NCBI GenBank assembly: GCA_035286365.1 | Contig: DATHJZ010000216.1 | Coordinates: forward strand, 1-26,952 | Direction: 5' to 3' | Source of the DNA: CADEED01 sp035286365 | GTDB taxonomy: Bacteria > Pseudomonadota > Gammaproteobacteria > Steroidobacterales > Steroidobacteraceae | DNA length: 26,952 nucleotides | Shown here: positions 16,157 to 23,827 of the stretch, one piece after another | How the letters are laid out: each line of letters opens with the position of its first letter | Position numbering within the stretch: position 1 is the stretch's first letter | The notes under the pieces: generated by a model | Seen by the model: the letters and a program-made list of their open reading frames with translations, nothing else | The model's database searches: none | Told to the model about the DNA's origin: nothing | Made by a program: the position numbers and the translations under genes

Positions 16157-16246
16157 CCGCTGTAGGCGCGCGCTGGCGCACGGCCGCGTAGCCGGCTGAC
16201 AACCGCGGCGGATTGTTAGGCCACCGCTCGGTGCAGAATTACGGCT

Positions 16247-17116
16247 GTGAGCAAACCGCGCACTCTCTGGCAGATCCTCAAAGGCACGACCGACAACTGG
16301 CTCGAGGACCAGGCCTCGAGCATCAGCGCTGCGCTCGCGTTTTACTGCGCGTTTTCGCTGGCACCGCTGCTCATCATCATCGTGTCTATCGCCGGGTGGA
16401 TAGTCGGCAGCGAGTTGGCCTATACGTACGTCGGCAATCAGTTGACGATGCTGTTCGGCAAGCCGAGCGCCGAACTCATTCTCGCGGCCATGCGCGGCGC
16501 GCAGAGTACCGACGGCGCCTGGGCCACTGCGGTGAGCGTGGTCATGTTGCTGGTCGGCGCGAGCACCGTGTTCGCCGCCCTCGAAAGTGCCCTGCAGCAG
16601 GTATGGGGTGGACGTGATGCCCTGCATCGCACCTGGCGCGCATCAGTGCGCGCGCGCCTCATCTCGTTCGGCTTCATTCTCGCGATCGGATTCCTGCTGC
16701 TGGTGTCGTTGACGCTGACGACGGCATTGGCTGCGTTGCGCGGCTACATTCTGCGCAACTTCGAAGGAATGGTCGGACTGCTTGCGTCGATGGACTTCCT
16801 GCTCTCCGTCGGGCTCGGAACCGGCTTGATTGCGCTCATGTACCGCTATCTACCGGCGAAGCGGCTGGCGTGGCGGCACGTGTTCACCGGCGCGCTGGTC
16901 ACGGCGCTGCTGTTTCATCTCGGCCGCTGGGGCATCGGTCTGTACCTCGGGCGTGCGACGCAGCCGACGGCGTATGGCGCGGCGGCGTCGTTCGCCGCGT
17001 TGCTGCTGTGGTTGTATTACTCGGCGCAGATCTTCCTGTTCGGCGCGGAATTCACGGCCTGCCTCGGGCAGTCGCGCACGCCGCAGCCGCTGGCGCGTGC
17101 GCCTAACGCCGCGTGA
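16247..17116 (+). CDS. YihY/BrkB family inner-membrane protein
   Basis: A 289-residue polytopic membrane protein of the YihY/virulence factor BrkB family (once mis-named RNase BN). The signature I-S-A-A-L-A-F-Y-C-A-F-S-L-A-P-L near residues 26-41, A-L-Q-x-V-W-G near 120, and Y-G-A-A-A-S-F-A-A-L-L-L-W-L-Y-Y-S near 245-261 are characteristic. About six helices are visible. It begins with GTG (16247). Transport or lipid-linked roles have been suggested for the family, but the function is unsettled. It stands alone between the ApbE operon and a convergent small gene with which its last 14 bp overlap. Confidence 0.9.
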   Translation: MSKPRTLWQILKGTTDNWLEDQASSISAALAFYCAFSLAPLLIIIVSIAGWIVGSELAYTYVGNQLTMLFGKPSAELILAAMRGAQSTDGAWATAVSVVMLLVGASTVFAALESALQQVWGGRDALHRTWRASVRARLISFGFILAIGFLLLVSLTLTTALAALRGYILRNFEGMVGLLASMDFLLSVGLGTGLIALMYRYLPAKRLAWRHVFTGALVTALLFHLGRWGIGLYLGRATQPTAYGAAASFAALLLWLYYSAQIFLFGAEFTACLGQSRTPQPLARAPNAA

Positions 17117-17531
17117 TCTGGAACTTGCCGAAGGCCACGCCGAGTTCCCAGCCTTCGCCCGTGCCGCTCAATGCGAGAGACACCTCGCCCTTGGTCACCA
17201 CGTGGGCCTTGGCGGATTTCACCGCGCCTGCCTCCGCCTCGGCACTGACGTAACTGCCGAGCAGTTCGGTGATGTTGTCGACGCCGGAGAATTCACCGGT
17301 GCCATTCTTGATGGTCGACTTGCCGACGCTCGGACCACCGCCGCGCGCCCGCAGGTGCACACGCATGGATTGCCCGTTGGTGCAGGTGATCGTCCCGGTG
17401 CCGTCGGAGCGCTTGTAGAATGCCGACCAGCCGCTGATGGTGAATTTCAGCTTGCAGTCGACGGAGCCGGCATACGCGGGGCCGCCGAAGGTCGACGCGG
17501 CGATGAGAAAGACGGCAATTAATTTGTTCAT
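17103..17531 (-). CDS. small exported protein of unknown function
   Basis: I do not recognise a named family with certainty. The 142-residue product begins MNKLIAVFLIAASTFGG and has a signal peptide ending A-Y-A (1-21). The mature part is Gly/Ser/Thr-rich and predicted all-beta, with two cysteines (C26, C50) that could form a disulfide. A later region contains L-L-G-S-Y and A-E-A-E-A-G, then G-E-G-W-E-L-G-V-A-F-G-K. The glycine-rich beta layout loosely recalls EipA/DUF1134 envelope proteins, but this is weak. An upstream in-frame start at 17555 is possible but would put eight residues before the signal peptide. It converges on yihY (14-bp overlap) and diverges from the KdgT gene with 38 bp between starts, so a shared promoter region is compact. 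Confidence 0.75.
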   Translation of the reverse strand: MNKLIAVFLIAASTFGGPAYAGSVDCKLKFTISGWSAFYKRSDGTGTITCTNGQSMRVHLRARGGGPSVGKSTIKNGTGEFSGVDNITELLGSYVSAEAEAGAVKSAKAHVVTKGEVSLALSGTGEGWELGVAFGKFQITRR

Positions 17532-17569
17532 GGGGCGCGAACCTACGCGCGCCACGGGGGGATGGCAAG

Positions 17570-18529
17570 ATGAGGCAGGTTCCCATCAAGCGCGCCATCG
17601 AGCGCGTGCCCGGCGGCATGATGGTCGTGCCGCTGCTGTGCGGCGCGCTGTTCGCCACCTTCTTCGCCGGCACCGCGAAGTTCTTCGGCTCGTTCACCGG
17701 CGCGCTGTTCACGGGGGCGCTGCCCATCCTCGCGGTCTTCTTCGTGTGCACCGGAGCGAGCATCGACTTCAAGGCCACACCGTACATCCTCAAGAAGGGC
17801 GGCACGCTGTTCGCCGTCAAGGTGACCATCGGAATCTTGTTAGGCGTGTTGTTCGGCCAGCTGCTGGGTGAGGCGCCGGTCAGCGCGGGCGTGTTCGCGG
17901 GAATCTCCACACTCGCCATTGTTGCCGCGATGAACGACACCAACGGCGGTCTGTACATGGCGTTGATGGGTCAATACGGCCATCCGCGCGATGTGGGCGC
18001 GTACACCGTCATGTCGCTCGAGTCGGGGCCGTTCCTCACGATGGTGACGCTCGGTGTCGCGGGGCTGGCTGCGTTTCCGTGGCCGACGCTGGTCGGTGGC
18101 ATCCTGCCGCTGCTGGCGGGAATGCTGATCGGAAATCTGGATCGCGAGATGCGCGAGTTCCTGAGCCGTGCGATCCCCGTGATGATTCCCTTCTTCGCCT
18201 TCGCACTCGGGGCGAATCTCGATCTGGCCAAGGTCTGGCAGGCGGGGTTGTTAGGCCTCGCGCTGGGGATAGCCGTCGTCGTGGTTACCGGCATTCCGCT
18301 GTTCTTCGCGGATCGATTCACCGGCGGCACCGGCGTCGCCGGCGTAGCCGCGGCATCGACTGCCGGCAATGCCGTCGCGGTGCCGGCCATCATCGCCAGC
18401 GCCAACCCTGCGTATGCGGACGCGGCGGCACAGGCCACGATTCTCGTGGCGGCATGCGTCGTCGTTACGGCCATCCTGGTGCCCCTCGTCACCGCCTTCA
18501 CTGCGCGCCGCGTGGGGCTGCCGAAGTAG
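17570..18529 (+). CDS. KdgT-family 2-keto-3-deoxygluconate-type permease
   Basis: A 319-residue inner-membrane carrier of the KdgT family, about 10 hydrophobic helices. The start I-K-R-A-I-E-R-V-P-G-G-M-M-V-V-P-L and the segments T-G-A-S-I-D-F-K, A-A-M-N-D-T-N-G-G-L-Y and A-S-T-A-G-N-A-V-A-V-P are family hallmarks. GGGGG lies 8 bp before the ATG. Family members import 2-keto-3-deoxygluconate with protons, but here the gene is fused in one operon to a four-carbon acid sugar kinase and a PdxA-like dehydrogenase, with no KDG kinase or aldolase nearby. I infer that it carries a four-carbon sugar acid such as threonate or erythronate. Confidence 0.88.
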   Translation: MRQVPIKRAIERVPGGMMVVPLLCGALFATFFAGTAKFFGSFTGALFTGALPILAVFFVCTGASIDFKATPYILKKGGTLFAVKVTIGILLGVLFGQLLGEAPVSAGVFAGISTLAIVAAMNDTNGGLYMALMGQYGHPRDVGAYTVMSLESGPFLTMVTLGVAGLAAFPWPTLVGGILPLLAGMLIGNLDREMREFLSRAIPVMIPFFAFALGANLDLAKVWQAGLLGLALGIAVVVVTGIPLFFADRFTGGTGVAGVAAASTAGNAVAVPAIIASANPAYADAAAQATILVAACVVVTAILVPLVTAFTARRVGLPK

Positions 18530-19804
18530 ATGGGCGAGCGCTGGCTCATTCTCGCGGACGACCTGACCGGCGCGGCCGATGCGGCCATTGCGTTCGCGCG
18601 GCGCGGCGCGCGCACCGAGGTGACCTGGGGCGAGCGAATCGCGAGCGACTTCGCCGAAACGGCGATACTTGCCTACGATTGCGATAGCCGTCGATTGCGC
18701 GCGGCAGAGGCCGGCGCGAAGCACGCGGAGGCGGCGGCGCGTTTTCTGGGCGGCCCGCCCGCCGTGTTGTACAAGAAGATCGATTCGACGCTGCGCGGCC
18801 AACCGGCCGCCGAGATCGCCGCGTTGTGCAATGTTCTGCAGGTGTCCGGAGAACCCGCCTTCGGCATCTTCGCGCCGGCCAATCCCGCCCTGGGCCGCAC
18901 CACGCGCGATGGCCGCGTGTTCGTGCATGGGGAGCCGCTGGAGAGCACCGAGACCTGGCATCGCGAGCACAGTTATCCCAGCGCGGATCTGGCCGGGATT
19001 CTCGCCACCGCGTCACTGCGCGCCATCAAACTACCGCTGGCCGAGGTGCGTGCCGGCGGCGCGGCGTTGCGCGGGTCCCTCGCGGCGGCGGCCGAATCGG
19101 CGTCCGCGCATCCCGCAGGCACGATCCTGGTATGCGATGCGGAAACTGCGGATGATCTCACGCGCATCGTCACGGCGGCGCGCGAGCAGGGCAAATCAAG
19201 GTTCTTCATCGGCACCGCGGGGCTCGCCAACGCGTTGGCGGAGAGCCTGCCACTCAACGTTCACCGGCACGCCGTTGCAACTTCCCGCCACGGCGCGCTG
19301 ATCGTGGTCGGCTCCCTGGCGGGCAGCTCCCGTGCAGCCGCGCGCGCGCTTGCGGCGTCGTCCGGGGTGCGCCACGTGCAGTTCAGCGCGCCCATGTTGT
19401 TAGGCGGGGACGCCGGCGCGCGAACGAGCACGGGGCTCGACATCCGCGCCGCGCTCGAACGCGGCACGGACGTGCTCGTTGAAATGCCGCGCGACGAGGA
19501 ACCCGATCTGTCGATTGGTCCCGCGCTGGTGCGCTCGCTCGCCACATCCTTGAGCCCGGCGTTGCCGCGCATGAGCGGCCTGATCGCAACGGGTGGCGAA
19601 ACCGCGGCGGCGTTGCTGCGGCAGTGCTACGTTCGCCAGATCCGGCTGGTGGACGAAATCGAAGCGGGCACGTCGCTGGGCCTGATGGTCGGCGAGACTG
19701 CGAGGCCGCTGATCACCAAGCCGGGCGCCTTCGGTGATGCGAACAGCCTGGGCCGCAGCCTCGAGAGACTTCGCCTGATTCGACAGACGGGAACCGTGAC
19801 ATGA
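18530..19804 (+). CDS. four-carbon acid sugar kinase
   Basis: A 424-residue ATP-dependent kinase of the DUF1537 family (OtnK/DtnK type), which phosphorylates four-carbon sugar acids such as D-threonate or D-erythronate at C4. The substrate domain has A-D-D-L-T-G-A-A-D (9-17) and YKKIDSTLRG (81-90). The C-terminal nucleotide domain has G-G-E-T-A-A-A-L-L (355-363) and a K-P-G-A-F-G-D tail typical of the family. The ATG immediately follows the permease stop and the stop overlaps the next ATG by 4 bp, so translation is coupled. With a PdxA homologue next, the pathway would be acid, 4-phosphate, 3-keto-4-phosphate, then loss of CO2 to DHAP. Which isomer is used cannot be told from sequence. Confidence 0.9.
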   Translation: MGERWLILADDLTGAADAAIAFARRGARTEVTWGERIASDFAETAILAYDCDSRRLRAAEAGAKHAEAAARFLGGPPAVLYKKIDSTLRGQPAAEIAALCNVLQVSGEPAFGIFAPANPALGRTTRDGRVFVHGEPLESTETWHREHSYPSADLAGILATASLRAIKLPLAEVRAGGAALRGSLAAAAESASAHPAGTILVCDAETADDLTRIVTAAREQGKSRFFIGTAGLANALAESLPLNVHRHAVATSRHGALIVVGSLAGSSRAAARALAASSGVRHVQFSAPMLLGGDAGARTSTGLDIRAALERGTDVLVEMPRDEEPDLSIGPALVRSLATSLSPALPRMSGLIATGGETAAALLRQCYVRQIRLVDEIEAGTSLGLMVGETARPLITKPGAFGDANSLGRSLERLRLIRQTGTVT

Positions 19805-20790
19805 GCCTTCCGACGATCGCGATCACGATGGGCGATGCCGCCGGCATCGGTCCCGAGATCATCATGAAGGCGCTGGCGTCACCTGAAGTACACGCTCTGT
19901 GCAATCCGCTGGTCATCGGCGACGCCGAACGTCTGCGCGTGGCGGGTGAACTCGTCGGCAGCCGCCTCAAGATCGAAACGCTCGACGATCCTGCCGAAGC
20001 GGCCTACCGTCACGGCAACGTCGAATGCATCGACCTCAATCTGATCCCCGCAGATCTGCCCTTCGGCAGGACTTCCGCGATCGCGGGTGAGGCCGCGTAC
20101 CGCTACATCGAGCGTGCGGTCCGCATCGTCGAGGCGGGACAGGCGCAGGCCATTTGCACTGCGCCCCTCAGCAAGGAAGCGCTGCACTCGGCCGGGTATA
20201 AATATCCGGGACACACCGAGTTGCTGGCCGCGCTGACGCACACGCCCGAAGTGTCGATGATGCTGGTCGCGCCACGCTTGCGTGTGATTCACGTGACCAC
20301 GCACATGGGGTTGTTGGATGCCATTGCGCGCATCGACGCGCCGCTGGTGGAGCGCGTGATCGGACGCGCGCACGACACGCTGGTGCGCGCCGGAATCAAG
20401 GAACCGCGCATTGGCGTGTGCGGCATCAATCCGCATGCCGGCGAAAATGGTCTGTTCGGTCGCGGTGAAGAGGCCAGCAAGATCGATCCGGCCGTGAAAA
20501 ACTGCCGCGCGCGCGGCTGGGACGTGCGTGGGCCGCTGCCCGCGGACACCTTGTTCTTCCTCGCAGCGCGCGGCGATTACGACATCGTCGTCGCGATGTA
20601 TCACGACCAGGGGCACGGCCCGATCAAGGTCATGGGCCTCGAAGCCGGCGTGAACATCACCGTGGGTTTGCCGGTGGTGCGTACCTCGGTGGATCACGGT
20701 ACGGCGTTTGACATCGCGGGCAAGGGTACCGCCGACGAACGCAGCCTCATCGAAGCGCTGCGCCAGGCAGCCGCGCTCGCGCGGATGTAG
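19801..20790 (+). CDS. PdxA-family 4-phospho-sugar-acid dehydrogenase
   Basis: A 329-residue NAD-dependent dehydrogenase/decarboxylase homologous to PdxA. It keeps G-D-A-A-G-I-G-P-E-I (12-21), the metal-binding His168 (T-T-H-M-G), His212 (N-P-H-A-G-E) and His268 (M-Y-H-D-Q-G-H-G), equivalent to E. coli PdxA His166, His211 and His266, and the C-terminal V-R-T-S-V-D-H-G-T-A-F-D. Co-location with a four-carbon acid sugar kinase (4-bp overlap) marks it as the PdxA2/DtnP type, converting 4-phospho-D-threonate or 4-phospho-D-erythronate to DHAP plus CO2, rather than the pyridoxal-synthesis enzyme. This functional split is inferred from context. It ends the operon; an imperfect hairpin lies at 20801-20831. 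Confidence 0.88.
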   Translation: MSLPTIAITMGDAAGIGPEIIMKALASPEVHALCNPLVIGDAERLRVAGELVGSRLKIETLDDPAEAAYRHGNVECIDLNLIPADLPFGRTSAIAGEAAYRYIERAVRIVEAGQAQAICTAPLSKEALHSAGYKYPGHTELLAALTHTPEVSMMLVAPRLRVIHVTTHMGLLDAIARIDAPLVERVIGRAHDTLVRAGIKEPRIGVCGINPHAGENGLFGRGEEASKIDPAVKNCRARGWDVRGPLPADTLFFLAARGDYDIVVAMYHDQGHGPIKVMGLEAGVNITVGLPVVRTSVDHGTAFDIAGKGTADERSLIEALRQAAALARM

Positions 20791-20918
20791 CGCGCCCAAA
20801 CAAGGTGCGCGGGCCGGGCCAGCCCGCCTTGCGTGTCCAGTCCGCCGCGCCGATCGCCTCGTTGTCGGACGAAGCCTGCGGAGGTAGTTAGAGAAGGGGC
20901 CGCGGGCAGGCACGACAC

Positions 20919-20932
20919 TGGTACCGTTAACA
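20919..20932. promoter_or_regulatory. second-class LacI-type operator, no gene downstream
   Basis: TGGTACCGTTAACA fits TGNTANCGNTANCA, the same pattern as the site at 8455-8468, and is palindromic at 10 of 14 positions around CG. No gene starts on either side within 300 bp. Confidence 0.45.
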
Positions 20933-20966
20933 TGGAATTTTCGAAGTCGGCGGCGTGAATCACCAA

Positions 20967-20980
20967 TGACACCGTTTTCC
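20967..20980. promoter_or_regulatory. LacI-type operator, no gene downstream
   Basis: TGACACCGTTTTCC is identical at 13 of 14 positions to the operator of the GH3 gene (TGACACCGTTGTCC, 6957-6970 minus strand). Probably recognised by the same LacI regulator. Confidence 0.45.
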
Positions 20981-21020
20981 TTCGTGGGATTCCTGGAAAT
21001 GTGCTAAAAATCGCAACCCT

Positions 21021-21047
21021 GATCGATCACGAACACTTGATTGATTG
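21021..21047 (-). promoter_or_regulatory. DeoR-type tandem operator, orphan copy
   Basis: Read on the minus strand, ACAATCAATCA is followed by about 7 bp and then GATCGATCA. The same two elements, in the same order with a 2-bp shorter spacing, occur upstream of the deoR gene at 26066-26092. No gene lies directly downstream in either direction, as the neighbouring lldD is transcribed toward it. Confidence 0.5.
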
Positions 21048-21239
21048 TGACCGCTACCAATTGTTGCGGTCCGACCAGTTTCAGAAGTCCCCAAAGGCTT
21101 CGACGAGTCCGAGAAGTGCACCTTGTCCGCGCTCTGTGCGCTTTTCGACATCGGAGCGCCGTTAGCACCCCTTCGCTGACGGCGCTCCACCTAACCACCC
21201 GCTTCAAAGTCGGCGGTTGGCACGCCCAACCTGCAGTGG

Positions 21240-22388
21240 TTACCCGGCCTGACGTCGTCTGACGAGGATCTCGGGAGTGACGTTGCGCACGTCATTCGCG
21301 CCGGTGAGCGCGAGACTGACCGCGAGTTCCCTGCGGATGATGTCGAGCGCGAGCGTCACGCCCGCTTCACCGCGCGCCGCCAGCGCGTAGAGAAACGCCT
21401 TGCCCATGAGGCAGCCCTTGGCGCCGAGGGCGAGGGCTTTCAAAACGTCCTGGCCGGTGCGCACGCCACCGTCGAACAGGATCTCGCATCGCCCGGCGAC
21501 CGCATCGACCACTTCCGGCAACGCCGAAATCGTCGAGCGCGCGCCGTCCAGCTGCCGGCCACCGTGATTGGAGACCACCATGGCGTCGACGCCGTGCTCG
21601 CAGGCGAGGCGCGCATCTTCGGCGTCGAGGATGCCCTTTATGATGATCTTGCGCGGCCAGTGGTCACGCAGCCAGGCGAGATCCTTCCATGTGACGGTGG
21701 GATCGAACTGCTGCGCGATCCATTCCGAAAGAGTCTTGAGCCCACCCGTGCCCTTCATGCGTGCTTCGAGGTTGCCGAAGGTGCGGCGTCTGCCCGTGAG
21801 CACCTTGGCCGCCCAGGCGGGACGCATCACCACCTCGAAGATGTTCTTGAGCGTGAGCTTGGGCGGAATCGACAGGCCGTTCTTGGGATCACGCCGACGC
21901 AGGCCCTGCACGGGCATGTCCACCGTGAGCATGATGGCCGAGCAGTTTGCTGCATTGGCGCGCTCGAGCAACTCGACGTTGAAGCTGCGATCGCGCATCA
22001 GGTAGAGCTGGAACCAGAACGGCTTCTGCACCGCGCCGCGCACGTCTTCGATGGAGCAGATGGACATCGTGCTGAGACAGAATGGCACGCCGAAAGCCTG
22101 CGCCGCGCGTGCGCCTAACATCTCTCCATTGGCGTGGAACAGGCCGGTGAGCCCGGTGGGCCCGATGCCGAGCGGGATGGTCCAGTCCTCGCCGAGGATG
22201 TTGGTGGCGAGCTGCTGCTTCGACACGTCGACCATGACACGCTGGCGAAGTTCGATCGCATGCAGGTCTGCAAGATTGCGGTTGAAGGTGACTTCGTCGT
22301 AGGAGCCGCGGTCGGCGTAGTCGAAGATGGCGCGCGGCACGCGCCGGCGCGCGAGCTCACGTAAATCGGCGATGCTGTTGATGATCAT
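21240..22388 (-). CDS. lldD: FMN-dependent L-lactate dehydrogenase / alpha-hydroxy acid oxidase
   Basis: A 382-residue FMN enzyme of the alpha-hydroxy acid dehydrogenase family, most like L-lactate dehydrogenase LldD: it oxidises L-lactate to pyruvate. The N-terminal A-I-F-D-Y-A-D-R-G-S-Y-D-E segment, P-L-G-I-G-P-T-G-L, Q-L-Y (residue context F-W-F-Q-L-Y) and the active-site S-N-H-G-G-R-Q-L-D with catalytic His275 are all present, followed by D-G-G-V-R-T-G-Q-D-V. It is last in the rhamnose gene set, where L-lactaldehyde becomes L-lactate, so it plausibly completes that route. The ATG at 22388 has no visible Shine-Dalgarno sequence; a long inverted repeat ends 9 nt upstream of it. Confidence 0.88.
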   Translation of the reverse strand: MIINSIADLRELARRRVPRAIFDYADRGSYDEVTFNRNLADLHAIELRQRVMVDVSKQQLATNILGEDWTIPLGIGPTGLTGLFHANGEMLGARAAQAFGVPFCLSTMSICSIEDVRGAVQKPFWFQLYLMRDRSFNVELLERANAANCSAIMLTVDMPVQGLRRRDPKNGLSIPPKLTLKNIFEVVMRPAWAAKVLTGRRRTFGNLEARMKGTGGLKTLSEWIAQQFDPTVTWKDLAWLRDHWPRKIIIKGILDAEDARLACEHGVDAMVVSNHGGRQLDGARSTISALPEVVDAVAGRCEILFDGGVRTGQDVLKALALGAKGCLMGKAFLYALAARGEAGVTLALDIIRRELAVSLALTGANDVRNVTPEILVRRRQAG

Positions 22389-22397
22389 ATTGGAAGT

Positions 22398-22515
22398 ATG
22401 GGGTCAGGCCCCAATTGCTAGCAAAAGGGGTCAGACCTCTGCGTGCCTCGTTCGACTCTCAGCCGGATGCAATGAGGTCTGACCCCTTTTGCCAGCAATT
22501 GGGGCCTGACCCCAT
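22398..22515. repeat. REPIN-like inverted repeat, 42-bp arms
   Basis: The arms at 22398-22439 and 22474-22515 are reverse complements at 41 of 42 positions, separated by 34 bp. Each arm carries GGGGTCAG motifs in both senses (starting ATGGGGTCAGGCCCC). Such GGGGTCAGRCC sequences resemble the mobile REP/REPIN elements spread by RAYT transposases in gammaproteobacteria, though no transposase gene is nearby. The element fills almost exactly the 129-bp gap between the rhamnose isomerase stop and the lldD start. In mRNA it would form a very stable hairpin. Confidence 0.85.
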
Positions 22516-22517
22516 TC

Positions 22518-23816
22518 TTATACGATTCCACCGCCGAGGCTCTGTTTGCCCGGCCGATTCTGCGCGCACTTCGCCCGATAGCCGCTGGCGCGGTACGCCG
22601 CGACCGGATCGATCGCCGCGCCTTTTTGCACGCGTGCCTGGGCGAGAATCGCAGATACATCCGTGGTGAAGCCGCGCTTCAGCGTCTGTGCCGCCATCAG
22701 CACGTCATTGCCGATGCGGTATTCGTGCAGACGGACGCGCTCGACGATGAGGGCCTGTGCATAGGCGCGCTGCAGTTCGATGGCGCTGGTCATGAGGCTT
22801 TCGACCGGATCGGTCACGTTGTGCGACTGGTCCAGCATGTGGGCCGGGCGGAAGTTGGGCGCCCTGGCGAGCTCCGCCTCGACCAGTTCGTTGAACACCA
22901 GGAACAGCCGGAACGGATCGATCGAACCGGCGTCGAGGTCGTCGTCGCCGTACTTCGAATCGTTGAAATGGAACCCGCCGAGACGCTGCGCGTGCACCAG
23001 CCGTGCGACGATCATCTCGATGTTGACGTTCGGCGCGTGATGGCCGAGGTCCACCAGGCAAAAAGCCTTGGGTCCCAGCGCCTGGGCGGCCATCAACGAG
23101 CTGCCCCAGTCCTGGATCACGGTTGCATAAAACGCCGGCTCGTACATCTTGTGTTCGATGAACATCCGCCAGTCTTCCGGCAGCGCCTTGTAGATAGACG
23201 CGGTTGAATCGAGGTAACGCTCGAACGCGCGACCTAAGTGCGACTGGCCGGGGAAATTCGCGCCGTCGCCGATCCACACCGTCAATGCCTTCGACCCAAG
23301 CTTCTTGCCGGCACTGATGCACTCGACATTGTGGGCGACGGCCTGCGCGCGCACAGCCTCATCGGTATGCGTGAGGCTGCCGAACTGGTACGACAGTGGC
23401 TGCCCCACCTGGTCCTGGAAGGTGTTCGAATTCATCGCGTCGAACCCGAGTCCCAGCGCCGCGCCATGCTCGCGCAGCGCCAAGTAGTCGTCGGTTTTGT
23501 CCCAGGGTATGTGCAGCGACACCGTCGGTGTCGCGCCGGTGAGCTTGTGGATGACGGCGCAGTCTTCGAGCTTCTCGAACACGTTGCGCGGCTCACCCGG
23601 TCCGGGGAAACGGCCGAAGCGCGTGCCGCCAGTACCGACGCCCCACGAGGGCACGGCCACTTTGAAATTCGCAACGGCACGCGTGATGTCGTCGATCTTG
23701 GTGCCGCGCCGTTCGAGCTGCGCACCGAGTGCCGTGTAGTCGGACGAAAGCGCGCCCGCGAGCGATTTGTTGGCGGACGCAATGTAGTTCGCGTCGCGCG
23801 GATCGGCGTAGGGCAT
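22518..23816 (-). CDS. rhaI: L-rhamnose isomerase
   Basis: A 432-residue metal-dependent isomerase converting L-rhamnose to L-rhamnulose, of the Pseudomonas stutzeri type rather than E. coli RhaA. With a two-residue offset the known metal ligands are visible: D256 and H259 (V-D-L-G-H-H), H283, and D291/D293 (G-D-D-D), matching Asp254, His257, His281, Asp289 and Asp291 of the P. stutzeri enzyme. The S-W-G-V-G-T-G-G-T-R-F segment near 58-68 is typical. I chose ATG 23816, just after GAGGGG; a TTG directly upstream is also in frame. The gene follows the aldolase stop by 11 bp and is co-transcribed with it. Confidence 0.93.
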   Translation of the reverse strand: MPYADPRDANYIASANKSLAGALSSDYTALGAQLERRGTKIDDITRAVANFKVAVPSWGVGTGGTRFGRFPGPGEPRNVFEKLEDCAVIHKLTGATPTVSLHIPWDKTDDYLALREHGAALGLGFDAMNSNTFQDQVGQPLSYQFGSLTHTDEAVRAQAVAHNVECISAGKKLGSKALTVWIGDGANFPGQSHLGRAFERYLDSTASIYKALPEDWRMFIEHKMYEPAFYATVIQDWGSSLMAAQALGPKAFCLVDLGHHAPNVNIEMIVARLVHAQRLGGFHFNDSKYGDDDLDAGSIDPFRLFLVFNELVEAELARAPNFRPAHMLDQSHNVTDPVESLMTSAIELQRAYAQALIVERVRLHEYRIGNDVLMAAQTLKRGFTTDVSAILAQARVQKGAAIDPVAAYRASGYRAKCAQNRPGKQSLGGGIV

Positions 23817-23827
23817 CAACCCCTCTT

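Larger units (their letters stand above)
20791..21239. other. gene-free region with orphan regulatory sites
   Basis: This 449-bp gap lies between two converging operons and should need only terminators. It holds an imperfect GC hairpin (20801-20831), two LacI-type operator matches (20919-20932, 20967-20980), an extended -10-like TGCTAAAAAT (21002-21011) and a DeoR-type tandem site (21021-21047). Translations after these sites (for example a 73-codon frame at 21041-21262) are Arg/Cys-rich and look non-coding. It resembles a promoter whose gene has been lost. Confidence 0.55.

Noticed and set aside
20801..20831. Hairpin after the PdxA-like gene as an intrinsic terminator
   Set aside because: The stem is broken by a 4-nt bulge and no T-run follows; mentioned only as part of the gene-free region.
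21041..21262. 73-codon plus-strand open frame in the gene-free region
   Set aside because: Arg/Cys-rich composition, no ribosome site, and it runs into the 3' end of lldD.
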